DNA from: Lagopus muta
Taxonomy: Eukaryota; Chordata; Aves; Galliformes; Phasianidae
Assembly (NCBI RefSeq): GCF_023343835.1
Contig: NC_064437.1
Coordinates: forward strand, 53,146,972 to 53,210,971
Direction: 5' to 3'
DNA length: 64,000 nt
A model generated the notes under the pieces. That model did not search any database, was not told where the DNA came from, and saw only the letters and a program-made list of their open reading frames with translations. Of the stretch, positions 25,651 to 43,530 are shown piece by piece (the stretch's first letter is position 1; the number at the start of each line of letters is the position of its first letter). Both the position numbers and the translations under genes were made by a program.

Positions 25651-27621
25651 AAAGCGGAGCAGCCCCGCGGCTTTCCAGGCACCTGGCTTTCATTCCTTGT
25701 CCTGCTGAGCCGAATGCGGACCGGGCTTTGGGCCGGGGCCTTGCCCCGAGCTGTGTTCGCTGAGGCTGATTCCTCCACCTCCACTGAGAAACCCGTGTGT
25801 GGCGTGCGGGGCTCAGCTCCATGCTTTTCCCGTCTGCTTCACATGGGTGAATCATCCCGCAGTAAGCAAACACGCCCTGGGCGCTTTGCCTTGCCTTTTT
25901 GCCACGGTCCATTGAATAATTTTGCTCTCATAACAGCTCAGAGACACGCATGGCAAAACATCTCAGGACTGTTTGGAGGACTGCTGCCAGCCCCCAACGC
26001 CCAGCCCTGCCTCCTCCATCCTCCCCACTCCTGTTCTCAGGGCCTCCAGCCCTGTGGCGCTGTTTTGTGGCAGCACGGTTTGGGGGCACTGAGGTCTGTC
26101 CCCATAGAGCGTTGAGCTGGGCCTGCAGCTCTTGGGGATGCAGTCTTGGAGTCAGCAGGAAAGCTGTGTGTCTCAGGGATGCTGCGGGCTTGTCTGCCCT
26201 GAGGACCCTGTGGCATTTCAGGGCTGTGTAACTCCAGCTTTTTTTTGCTTTTGCTTGCAGGCTGCGAGCTGACTGCCAGCACCAAGTCCTACACGTTTCA
26301 GGTGGATGAAGATGATGACTCTGACCATGTTTTGGCCCTGTCTGTGGTAAGATAGAGGAAAACAAACTATGCTTGCCCTCTCCCATGGTGACCTACAGCC
26401 TCAACCCTCCCCTTGCAAGCTCGCTGTTTCCCCCTGGCTCAGCTGCACCATGGGGTGCCCTGGGCTGAGCTGTCAGCCCTGGCTGCTCAGATGGGGCCTG
26501 CTGCTGTCAGTCATTGTATGGGGCTGCTAGAGCAAGTGGTATTGGGAGGCAGCCTCTAGAACACCCCAGCTGTAGGGCAGAGGAGAATATTTTTCCTTGT
26601 ACTTGACCTTGTTGGGATCCCCCATCAGCTGGATCCCCAGCCAATTGCTCTCCGAGCTCAGGTATTTGGCTCTCACTGGGGATTGCCTTCTGTCACAGGA
26701 GCTGCCAGCAAGGGTCTGGTCAGCAGAAAATGCAGCCCAGGTGCCATCTCTTGAAGCAGCTGCAGGAACAGCTGTCCCAGCTGGGAGGGCACTATGCTAA
26801 GGAGGGTCTCTGTGCTCTCCCCCAGGAGCTGACAGCCAGCTTGTGCTCATCAGAAATTCCTGTCCTCCCCAGGTGTGCCTCATGGATGGCGCCAAGGATG
26901 AGTGCAACGTGGTGGAGGTTGTTGGGCGAAACCACAAGAACCAGGAGATCACTGTGCCGGTGGCAAACCTGAAGTTGTCGTGTCAGCCCTTGGTGAGAGC
27001 TTCAGCTGGCATTTGGTGGTGGGGACACAGCTCTGTACTTGTGCAAAAGAACGTGTGTGGCACAGAGCTGTGTGATTTCTGTGAATAATTATCATATGGT
27101 GGAGGCTGATCCAGGGGGCTGGAAAAACAAGGTACAGTGGGTGGAGGTGAGGTGGGAGGGATGTGTTCAGCTGGGCCAAATGCCAGTCTGGGTGTGTGGG
27201 GAGCCCTGTGTCCTGCTTCTACCGCTAACTCGGCTCCATGTCTTTGCAGCTGAGCCTGGACAACTTCAAGCTGCAGCCTCCAGTGACGTTCCGCCTGGCA
27301 GCAGGCTCTGGGCCCGTGCATCTCACCGGCTGGCACCAGATCTGTAAGGGTTCACGTCTTTGGAACGGCTTGGGAGGAGGAAGAGGCATGCTCCAGTGTG
27401 TGTGCCAGCCAGGGAGCCCATGGGAGCCACACCTGGTGCTTCCAGCACCTGTGCTCAGTGCTGGTACCCCAGAGCCCTCTCCTGGTCAGTGACCCGCCTG
27501 TCTGTGTGTCTCAGTGCACAGGGATGATGCTTCCTTCGAGGGGGAGGATGAGGATGATGACATGTCTGAGGAGGACATAGCGCCCATCATGCCTGCCAAG
27601 AAGGAGAGAAGGAAGCAGTGA
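25061..27621 (+). CDS. NPM3: Nucleoplasmin-3, nucleolar histone chaperone, 5 coding exons
   Basis: NPM3 belongs to the nucleoplasmin family of pentameric histone chaperones. It acts in the nucleus and nucleolus, binds NPM1 and is linked to ribosome biogenesis and chromatin remodelling (family knowledge). Coding exons 25061-25094, 26261-26346, 26873-26992, 27250-27343 and 27515-27621 join in frame to 146 codons; the human protein has 178. The nucleoplasmin core spans ~10-112, with FGCEL, the family-typical GAKDECNVVEVV and LKLSCQPLLSLDNFKLQPPVTF. An acidic patch (EGEDEDDD, ~120-127) and a basic tail (KKERRKQ) follow. The N-terminus is shorter than in mammals: only 11 residues precede the FGCEL glycine. 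The ATG at 25061 begins the only exon 1 frame that joins exon 2 correctly. Identity as NPM3 rather than NPM1 or NPM2 rests on synteny, the short acidic tail and sequence similarity. Confidence 0.95.
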
Positions 27622-28200
27622 CTTGTATCCCAGCAAGGTGAGGTGCTGGGCAGCTCTGCGATGGTGGGTGTTGCCCTGCTATTGGGTGCTGGTGCTGAGT
27701 GGGGTGCTGTGGGGTGCTGGTCTCAGTCTGCTTCTTCCTGCAGGTGCTCGCTGGAACTTCTTACAGACAGCTGTTACCTCAGACACCTCTCACCAGGACC
27801 TCAACTTTTGCTGCATTTTTTTAATTTACTGTCGTACCTTTTAGGGGTGGTGGGCAGGGGCTGCTCCCAGCACTGGGGGGGGGGGGTCTCCTTTCCCACA
27901 TCCATGGGAGGTGATCATGTCCCCCAGTCCCTTTCTGGGTGTCTGGGATGGCGGTCCTCACCCTGTGCCTTTTTGCTGCCCTGGATCTCTGCAGTGTGTG
28001 CAGCCCTGCTGGCTCTGCGGTGCCCAGTGTGTCCCTTCCCCAGTAGCAGCTGGATGTAGAGGCAGCAGCAGGAGGCAGCATCCTCCCTTCCAGGATGGTG
28101 TGCTGGGAGCTGATGTCTGCTGTGATTTGGAGGAGGTTCTGGGTCACTCTGCTTTGTAGGACGGTTTTTACACACTGAAATAAAGGTGCGGGTTTGGTGT
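27622..28200 (+). other. NPM3: NPM3 3' UTR with a terminal intron
   Basis: Sixteen bases after the TGA a good donor (AAG|GTGAGG, 27638) is followed by a polypyrimidine tract and acceptor (TTCCTGCAG, ending 27743). The 3' UTR is therefore probably split, with a last non-coding exon at 27744 to ~28200. Human NPM3 also has a sixth exon, to my knowledge non-coding. AATAAA at 28179-28184 is followed by GT-rich sequence. A 12-base G run lies at 27875-27886. Confidence 0.7.
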
Positions 28201-28204
28201 GGTG

Positions 28205-31200
28205 GCTGGCACGTTCCTCCCGTGCTCGGGGATGTTGCCGATCCCTGCAGCGAAATCGAGGCACGGGGAAGGTGGGGAGGGAGGGGGGGGGGGGGTCTGC
28301 GTCGGTGAGCGGGGCCCAGGAGGCGGGGAAGGGCTCCGGGTCGCTTCTTAGGGGCCGCTAGGTGGCAGGCGGGCAGCGCGGCGGCCGTGCCCTGCAGCGG
28401 GGATGGGATCCGGGCAGCTCTGTGCCGGCGGTGCGGGAGGGCGGAACGGGGTGAATGGAGCTGTGGCTGCTTCGTGCGGGATGGAGCCCCGCGAAACGCG
28501 GCCGGAGTGTGCGGGACCTCGTAGGTGTCCTCGGGTGCGCGGGCTCTGCGGACCCTTCCAGGCAGGAAACCGTGTCTGCTTCCAGAGAGGCGAGCAGCAC
28601 TCCCTGCTCCATTTCTCCATCTCGCCTGCCGTCCTACACCGGGTCCTGGGGCTGAGCTCCTTTCTTCTGCCCAAACCTCCCAGCTACTTGTGCAGCGGCA
28701 GCAGCTGGGTGCTTGGACTGCATCGGATCTGATTTATCTGCCGGGCCTTGGTCCTGCTTGCTCCCTGGGACAGATAAGAGCCCGTAGATCATTTTTAACA
28801 AGCTCTCCTGCCGGGCTGGGCTGGGGGAGCGGCTGGTGTGCAGTGAGGAGAGTGGTACCAGGAGGGAGAGGCTGTGCAGGCTGATGTCAGATGGCATTTG
28901 GGATCTTGTAGAACAGGAGAGGATGCCAAGGTGCTGGTTGCCTTGGGGATGCTGGGATAAGGGGCTGTGGCAGGAGGGACGGTTCTGTAAGAAGGAATGA
29001 CTCAGAGGGGGTGGGGCAGCGGGCACTGCCAGGAGCTCTCAGTGCCTTGGAGAGGTTTGGTCCCCCTGCCCAGCAGCATCACAGCCTGGATGAGTTTGGG
29101 AGAGAGAGAGATGAATGCTGAGATGGCGGGGGGCTGGGAGGGGGGCTGTTAATGGGAAAGGATGGAATTACAGGGGTCACGCTAGGTGAGCAGCTTCCTT
29201 TGCCGAGCTGATGGTATCGAAGCAGGTGCCACCGGCCACAAATACCTTGGGCAAACAAATGGGGCTGGAGGAGAGCGGGTGAGCTCAGGTACAGCTGTGC
29301 TGGGGTGTGTGGGAATCCGGAGGGTGGGTGGCTCTGAGCATTCCTCCTCCCTGGGTCTGTGCTGTCTTCTGGGGTGCTGCATGCTGACGTATCCCAGGGG
29401 ATGGATCCCTCTCTGCTATAGCATCCCCAGGGTACCCTGATCCTGGGCAGCCTACACGAGGCACGGCTGTGGCCGTGCTGTAGGTGGGGCTGGTTCCCTG
29501 CTCCATCAGTGCTCTGCTTCTCTTCTCACGTTTCTTTCCTCCTCGGGCTGAATGGATGCTCAGCACAGCCAGGGCTGTGGGGCACAGTGCCTGGTGATGC
29601 TGGAGCACGGCTTGTGCCATGAGACGGGCCCAAAGCCATAAGCACCCAGGGGAGGTGTTAAAAGTGAACACAGTCAGGTGGTGTCAGACAGCTGCAGTCT
29701 GTGCCCACTGCTGCACAGTGGGAATTTCCATCTGCACAGCACAGTTCTGCCACGCTGTCCCCTCCTGTGTCCCCAGGCAGTGATGGCACTTTGCACCCAA
29801 CAGCCACAGCTGAGATACCCTGGGGTCACAGGTGTCCTGCCCTCCAACCCCTCTCATCACTGCAGGCTGGCATGGCCCTGGTGCTGGCAGAGATGTCACC
29901 ACAGGACACAACTCCCTGCCAGGGCTGGTGGCAGCAGGGCTGTGCCCAGTGGGATTTGGGGTCTGCTGGCTGGACCTGCTGTTCTGTTTTTAGGGGAGAT
30001 GGGCAAGATTTGGTTTCTGTGGTGGGAACTGGAGGTATGAGCTTGGGTAAGTCCATGGGGCTGGACCGAAGAGCAGCAGGTGCGATGGGGAACGTGCCCA
30101 CCTGGCCCCTCCTCTGGGGTTGGCTCTCGCTGGCTCTCTCCCCTTGTCCCCATGCAGGGTGCCAGGGGCTGGTTACCCAGGATGAGGTTGAGATGAGGAA
30201 CGTCTCCACTGGGCTGGGATGTCCGAGGGGCCATAACCCTGGTGTTTTGCAAACTCCTGAGGTCAGCAGTTCAGCTGCCACTGACACAGGGGCCCGGAGA
30301 CACACACACGGGCATTTTGGGTGGATGCTATAAGCAAACAAAAGGAGGTAGAATTACAGGCAGCCGACAGCCCCCTGGCCACCAATGTTGGTTTTAGGCT
30401 TAGCCCCCCCGCAGGGCTGGGTGCAGGCATCCTCTTCCCAGGAAGACCCAATCTGAAGTCAGATGTGCTGCAGGCCAAGAGGAAGGTGCTGGGTGGGCTG
30501 TGCCAGCCAGCAGCGCACTGAAAGCAGGTCCTGGAGGTGCTGTTTGGTCCATGCTGGGCAGTAGGGATGGGGTGGAGCTGCTCAAGCACCACATGTGCTT
30601 GTCCTCATCTGCGTATGTCACCATTTTTCCATGCCCAAGGCCCATAGTCCCCCTGTTCTGGCTGCTGTGTCCAGAGAAGATGGATGCCAGAATGCCTCAT
30701 GTTTAAATTACTCAGGGCTGGGGCTATCACCTTCTTCATTAATTGACCCAACACAAAGTGCCCTTATTGGCAGCTTCCATCTAACTCAGGCCCAGTGGTG
30801 GGACTTGATGGGACCTTTACCAGTTCTCCCCCTTTGGAAGTGTGTGTGGCCTGGGGGTCTCTCCCCATTGCTGCCCCACCCCCCCACTACTCCTGGTCTT
30901 TTCCCATGTCCCTGGCTCACCTCCAAGCCCTCCCTTGTATCTACCCAAAGGGGCCACACTACTGTGGTCAGTCCTGTGCAGGGTGGGCGCAGCCCCGTGT
31001 TTCTGTTCTCCTATGCCGACATTCCCACCACGCTCAGCCCTGGTGCCACCAACTGAACAGAGAGGAGAATCAATGAGGAGCAGCTGTACCCCCCTCCCTG
31101 TTCCTGGAGCTGTGGGTAGTGCAGACGAGGTCATTCCCACGTAACACATTGTGGTGGGGTCTGGCCCTTGGGGGGGATGCTGAGTTAATGGTGAGCAGTG

Positions 31201-32820
31201 GGATCGCCCCGGGCTGCTCAGCACCACTCAGCCATGGAGAAGAGCTGCTGCCTCCACAACGCCCCATTAATGCTGCAGGCAGGGCTGGAGAGGGTGCAAG
31301 CAGGGGGAGTGGTGTCCCGTTGGCACCACGGGGGGGTCTCCATGTGCCCATTTGGGGATGTGTGGCCAAGCATCCAGGCCTGCAGACAGGAGCTCCTCTC
31401 ACCCTCAGATGGGTGTTGGGGTGCGCCTTGCGGGTGCTGCTCTCCTCCATCAGCTGGGATTGGTGTTGTGGTCTGTGTCTCAGCAGTGCTAGGGGCTCGT
31501 GGTGAACTGCAGCCACACTCTCTGGCAGAAGGGCCCCCCTGGGTTGTGGGTAGGGATGGGGGTAGAGCAGGGACCCTGCTGAACTGTGGAGGCTGTCAGG
31601 GATTTTGCACGATGGAGCGAACAGAGGAATATAATGGCCCTGATACTGTCTGCTCCATGGCTCAGCCCAGCTGGAGCAGCCCTGGAATCTCCTCCAGCCA
31701 TCAGCGGCCCGACCACGGGCTGCCTTCCTGGGCATTCCCCATTAGCCATGGCAAGGAAAGAAGATGATGTGGGTGATAAAATCCTGACCTGGATATCCCC
31801 AGCTCTATGGAAAAGGATGAAGGGAGCAGAGCTCACATCTCTGGGTGTTTGATGCTTTGCCCACAGCATTCAGTATTGGGACCCGATGGGTCCATGCTGG
31901 CTGCCTCCCCCAGGAGCGACAGCAGTGGCAGCAGGAACACCCCATGTCCACAGCCTTTTGCTGGGATGGGATTTCTTCCCCCTCCCCACGGCAGCTCAGC
32001 CCCGTGCCTCAGGCTGAGCTTTCTCTGCCCAGCAGGAGGGCCAGCCATGAGCCAAGCGCCCAGTTCCCCATCCCATGACACTGCTCACCTGCACAGAGGT
32101 GGGGAAGGACGGGGCAGCAGCAGGAGCACTGTTTGTCATTGTGTCAGCAACGTGTGGCCTCCCGTGGGTGATCCCCGTGTCACAGCCGTGCTGGCAATCT
32201 ATCCTGTTTGCTTAGGGCAGGGGGCACGTGGAGCCATCAGCCCCCAGCTCTCTCTGACCCCCCAGCACATGGTGCAGTTGTGCACGCTCTGTGTGCTGCA
32301 CGGTGCTGCACAGCCTGACCCCGCACCCACAGAGGGGTGACCATCAGTAGCATCTGGGAGAGAGGTGCTGCATCCAGACCTTTCCTTTCAATGGATAAGA
32401 AAAGCAGGAGTGTTCCACTGTAGGGCAGTGGGAGCACCTTGTGCTGCCCACTCTGGTGCTCCACTTGTGGGCACGGCGCTGCCTCGCACACGGGGTTGGT
32501 GCAGATGGCTTTTCTCTGAGTGGAACCCGAGGACTGATCACCCCCAGCAGCTGCCCTGCAGCCTCCCAGGTGAATGCGGTCTCAGTCCGGGGCTTCTCCA
32601 GGCGTTTAGGAAAGCCCTTCAGAAACATCCCCCGGTCTTTTGCATCGAGAAGAAGGGGACGGCAGTGCGCGGTGCCTGCTCCCAGCGCCCGGCGGTGGGT
32701 GAGCCTCAGGGGGTGGTGGTGGGCAGCGTTTTGGGGAGAAGCGTTGGAGGGTGCCTGAGCAAGTGGGGAATAAGCGAGCCGGGCGGCAGTGTGCGTGCGG
32801 GGCAGGGAGGGCTGTGCGGG
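28205..32820. other. NPM3-FGF8 intergenic interval
   Basis: About 4.6 kb of GC-rich unique sequence. It starts with a G-rich tract (13 consecutive G at 28283-28295) and a CpG-rich patch to ~28,560. The many overlapping open frames are those expected of stop-poor GC-rich DNA. No exon, RNA gene or clear transposon copy is seen. Confidence 0.65.
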
Positions 32821-32828
32821 GCTGGGGG

Positions 32829-32832
<4 letters not shown>

Positions 32833-32871
<39 letters not shown>
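32833..32871. repeat. (GT)19 microsatellite
   Basis: A pure dinucleotide run of nineteen GT units lies about 1 kb upstream of the FGF8 start codon. It is likely polymorphic in length. Confidence 0.97.
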
Positions 32872-32874
<3 letters not shown>

Positions 32875-32954
32875 TGGTGCGGGAGGGCCGCGCAGGAGCG
32901 CTGTGCGCGCTGTCACTCAGAGGCCGGCTGACAGGAGCTGCCTTTCCAGCGGCG

Positions 32955-33030
32955 GCAGATAGCGCTGATTGCTGATTCGAGGAAACAAAATAGCAATTGT
33001 AATTATGGGCTCTGATAAGATAAAGGAGGG
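32955..33030 (+). promoter_or_regulatory. FGF8: Homeodomain/GATA-rich block upstream of FGF8
   Basis: An AT-rich island in GC-rich sequence carries GCTGATT twice, CAATTGTAATTATG (homeodomain-type cores) and a tandem GATA site (TGATAAGATAA, 33013-33023). Such a compact cluster close to a developmental gene suggests a proximal enhancer or promoter element. Conservation has not been tested. Confidence 0.4.
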
Positions 33031-33909
33031 CGCGGGGAGCGCGGGGACCGGCAGCGGGGCACGGCCGGCAAATTAGCGGCTGTCACTCAGCGCGGAGCAG
33101 GCGGCCCCGGCCAGGTACCGGCCCCGGGGTCCCGCCCGCCCGTCCGCCGCAGCCCCGCCGCAGCCCCCGCCCCGGTGCGCAACAGGTGGCGGGGCCGGGA
33201 GCAGCGGGGCTCGCCGAACAATGCAGCCCTCGGCGGCCCTACCTGGGCTGCGGGGCTGAGCCCCGTCCCGCCGCGGCCCCATGGCCCCGCGCAGCCGGTG
33301 CTGACGGACGGCCGCCCCTCCAGGTAAGCGCCCGGCGGGGACGTCCGGGGGAGGGGGGTCCCGCCGCCCAGTACCCCCGGCTGCGCTGTTTGCTCAGCCT
33401 CTCGAAACTCCTGCCCACCCGTCCGCCCCGGTAATCCTTTTAATGTCTGACACGTCCAGCGACGGGGCTCGGCCCCAATCCACAACGCGGACCCTTAAGC
33501 CTCGTTTTACAGATGGGGAAACTGAGGCACGGCGCGGGGACGGCATCCCTCTGCCGGCCGAGCCCGTAGCGCCGCCGCCCCCGAGCGGCAGCCGCCGAAG
33601 GTTTCCCCCGCTCTGCCGCCCCGCCGGGGCCGCCCCCCCGGCTCTCCGCCCCCGCCGCCTCCCGGGCCGGCAGCGGAGCGGAGCGGGGCGGGGGGCTCCC
33701 CGCGGCGGGGGGCTGCCGGCCGCGCTCCCCCGGGGGCTGGGCGGGCGGGCGGGCCGGCGGGGGCCTTTCCCCTTCTGTAGCCGCTTGTGCCCTCCTTTCC
33801 TCGGGGCGAGGCAGGGCGAGAGGAGTCGAGGAGCCGAGCAGCGCCGCGCCCCCCCCCCCCCCCAACCCCGCCGCCGGGCTCCGGGCTGCCGGCCCCGCAG
33901 CGCTCCGCG
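33031..33909 (+). promoter_or_regulatory. FGF8: FGF8 CpG-island promoter and 5' UTR
   Basis: Dense CpG-rich sequence leads into exon 1, with a run of 15 C at 33849-33863. No TATA box is evident and the start site cannot be fixed. Several long open frames cross this stretch, consistent with its low stop-codon density. Confidence 0.6.
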
Positions 33910-40230
<6,321 letters not shown>

Positions 40231-41450
40231 CGCGTGCCCTCGTGGACTGGCATAGGGACTGTGATAGGGTTCTTAAAGGAAAAGAAAGAAAGCAACAGCG
40301 GGGGATGGGGGGAGGATAAAAGAACTACGCTACTAGTTGTTGATGATTTGGGGGTGGCTCTGTTTTTACAAAAAAAAAAAAGATAAAAAAAAAGAAGAAA
40401 GAGGCTCTATTTTTGTACTCCAACTTTACAAGAGATGAGATGTTCAAAGACTGCTGAAGGGGGGAAGAGCCCTTCGCTTAGAAATGTTTTAGTGTTTGGG
40501 GTCGTGTTTTGGTTTGTACTTTTTTATTTTTTTCTTTTTGGTAGCTCTAGGGGGGAAAATCCTCACTTAAAACAAACAAGAAAAAAAAAGAAGAGATGGG
40601 AATCCAACCCAACCGAACTGAACGGATGCTCACCTGAATGGATGCTCAGCGGAGAGGTTGGATAAGGATGGAGGGAAAGGATGTGCCTCGAGGTGACGGA
40701 GGATTCACGTCGTCGACTAGGGCCAACTGCCCTTGAGTGCCTCGCAGGGAGTCCTGGACCAGTTTGGCACCGCTCACCCATCAGAGCATCTGTGGATAAT
40801 TTTTTATTTTTCATTTTTTTTAACTACTACGGTGAGGCAGCGGGTGATGGCTGATAGCTGTTTTTGTGGTGGTTTTTTTTTTTCCTCCATCTTCAAAATG
40901 TGAGCTTTTCACCAAAAATTGACTTTTTTAAAAAAAATCAGGTGGATTTTTTCATTTGTCAAATTAAAGAAGCTGACAAATCACTGCAGAGCCCCTTTGG
41001 GCTGTTTTGTGGTAGTATTCGGTTTGGTGCTTGACTCTTCCATCCTCAGCTGTCTCTTCCAGGTTTGCTCTCTCATCTTTGCCCGAGGAAAAGAGAGGGT
41101 TTCCGTAACAGCTTCTGTTGATGGAGGCCCAGATTTTTATTTAGGCCAAAAAAGGATCCAGGGGAAGATGAAATCCTTTGAGTGAGCAAACCCAGCCCCA
41201 CTCCGCTCATGCTGCCCTGGGACTGCCTCTCTCCAAAGGGTTAAAGCAATTATTCTTAATGGGGAGGGCAAACAAAGACACTGGATAGAAGCCAGGACCA
41301 GGGGTGAATTTTCATCCAATTTTTTTTATTTTTATTTTTTTCCTGTTTCCTTGAGGATTTTTTTTTTTTCAGTTGTGTACAAAATTTAATGTGAAATGAT
41401 TTGAAATATTTATTTAATATGTGCATTAAAAATTTGTATTAGCCTACCTG
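40231..41450 (+). other. FGF8: FGF8 3' UTR
   Basis: After the TGA, ~1.2 kb with many A and T homopolymer runs ends in AT-rich sequence containing the variant poly(A) signal ATTAAA (41425-41430), after which the sequence turns GC-rich. No AATAAA is seen in the last part. Cleavage is inferred near 41,445. Confidence 0.65.
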
Positions 41451-41744
41451 AGCCTGCCTGCTTTCCTGGGAGGGCCTGGAGAAGCAGGATGGAAGGGGGG
41501 TGGGGAGGATGGAGAGATGCAGGACAGGCTGAGGCTGCCGCATGGTGCCAGCCCTTCCCAAAGGAGCAGAGATGGGAGAGTGCCTGAACTTCTGGATCCA
41601 GGTGTGTTTTATGGAAATCATTTTCCTTGAGGAATTCCCAGGTTTAATGGGGAGATGGCACCTCTCTGCCCTATGGAGGTGCGTACGTTTGTTCCTCGGG
41701 GGTGCAGTAAAATGGAATCTTGGCACGGGATGAGGCTTTCATGG

Positions 41745-41960
41745 AGTCATATCAGAATCGCACAATGGTTGTGTTGGAATGGACCTTAAAGCCCACCCAG
41801 TTCCCCCCTCCTGCTGTGGGCTGGGTGCCACAGGTCAGGGCCCAGGGCCCCAGCCAACCTGACCTTGGGTACCCACAGCTCTCTGAGAATGCCCTGAGCT
41901 TCTTCTCAAGTGGCCCCAGTTGTCTCCAGTTGGCCACTCAGCGGTGTAAGGAGGGGTCTC
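41745..41960 (-). mobile_element. CR1 LINE 3' tail
   Basis: Reversed CR1 tail: GTTGTGTTGGAATGGACCTT, TGCTGTGGGCTGGGTGCC, CCAGCCAACCTGACCTTG. Moderately diverged. Confidence 0.85.
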
Positions 41961-42699
41961 AATCAGGGCTGGAGCTCACAGTGCTGGGACAAACCCGTGT
42001 TGTTGTCCCCAGATTGCAGGGAATACAGGTGAATGGCTCCTGGCCCTTCCCTAGGTGGAGATGGTGTTTGATAGGTCTTAATGGGTGCTTTTCTTTCATT
42101 AATTTGTCTAATTGCTTCTCTTAATGGTTTTGCGAGCCTGGATGAATCGGTACTTGGTGGCTGCTCCAGGTAAGGGCAGCAGAAGGGCAGGACTGGCTTC
42201 GGGCAGGTCACCAGGTGTCCCCTTGTTTCTTCCCCTGGGATAATGGCATGGGGGAGGGCATGGCCTGGGCACTCCATGCCCGAGGCCACCCAGCACCCTG
42301 GGACAAGGGGACAGGGTTTGGGGAAGAAGTGTGTCCCAGCACAGCCTACGAGCTTGTGCTATTGGCTGTGCTGCTGAGAAAGGCACCCAGGCCTGGCTCC
42401 TGCCGAGGGATGCTGGCTCTCCCAGGGTGGTTGGTCTGAGGTTAATTAGTTCCTTTTCATTTAAGAGCTTTTGGGTTACCATACAACCTAGGAGCATTAC
42501 AATTTGGGGCTTTGTTTATTGCATGAAGGTGTCTAGATTCAGCTTCCAGCCAGCAAATGCCATTTTGCCTTTGCTTGGAAGATTAAAGTGCCTGCTGCTA
42601 CTTAGTTAATGAGTAAGTGAATTAATTAATGGCTTCTCATACCCTTTTCCTGCACTGATATCACTTGATCCTGGCTGGAGCAGCATGCCCAATTCCCAG

Positions 42700-42795
42700 C
42701 AACGTGGCGCTGAGGGATGTGGTGGTGATGGGTTGATGGTTGGTCTAGACAATCTTAGTGATCTCTTCCAGCCTTCATGATTCCATAGCAGGGAA
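42700..42795 (+). mobile_element. CR1 LINE 3' tail fragment
   Basis: GGTGATGGGTTGATGGTTGG and GATCTCTTCCAGCCTTCATG followed by ATTCCATA match the last ~90 bases of CR1 in + orientation. Confidence 0.85.
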
Positions 42796-43459
42796 TCAGT
42801 AGGTGGAGGTGGCAAGAGCGGCAAGCTGTGCTGCTGGAGCAGGGCTGTATCCCCCCACTGCACCAGAGCTTGGTCCACTACTGGAGCTTGTTGTCTGTGC
42901 TCTGTCCTGTCACCATGAGCAGCCCCGTCATCAACACAGAGTGAACGCACAGCAACTTGTCCATGAGGTGCCCATGGAGCAGGGTGAGCCTTGTAGTGCA
43001 TGGCAAGAACGGGGCACGCTCCAGTTGGGAAGGAGGGCTGGGCTGTTTGTTTATTGCATCAGGCTCAGCTTTCAAACATCTCCCTGCCATCCCCATCCCC
43101 CTCCTTTAATTAATTCTGGGTAAGGAGTCCTGGCTTTATTGTGCCACCGAGCCAGGGCTCCCTGTGGGAAAAGTCACACCTTCTGAACAGCTTCTGATAC
43201 CATGCAAATGAAGGACAAGTCCAGGAAACGCTTTCATCTCGGACCTGTCCAGCCCCCTGCCCATTAATTACACACATTTCATTTGTGTGAGAGCAATTCC
43301 TCTCGAGGAGGGGGCGGGGAATGGCCACAGAGTGTGGATCATCTCAGCCCTGCTCTCTAAAGACCCCTCCTTGGAAGGGGAGTTATAGCCAGAATCAGGG
43401 ACTGTTAAGGACTCAGTAGGGGATCCCATATTTCTGCTCATGCACAGCCACTCCAGATG

Positions 43460-43530
43460 GAATCATAGAATGGTTGGGTTGGAAGGGACCTTAAAGATCA
43501 TCTAGTTCCCACCCCCCTAGCTGTGGTTAC
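43460..43530 (-). mobile_element. CR1 LINE 3' tail fragment
   Basis: AATCATAGAATGGTTGGGTT followed by GGAAGGGACCTTAAAGATCA is close to the CR1 consensus in reverse, so this is one of the younger-looking copies in the window. Confidence 0.9.

Noticed and set aside
30595-32081. Cluster of overlapping open frames between NPM3 and FGF8
   Set aside because: Both strands and several frames are open at once with no conserved motif, as expected for GC-rich DNA with few stops.
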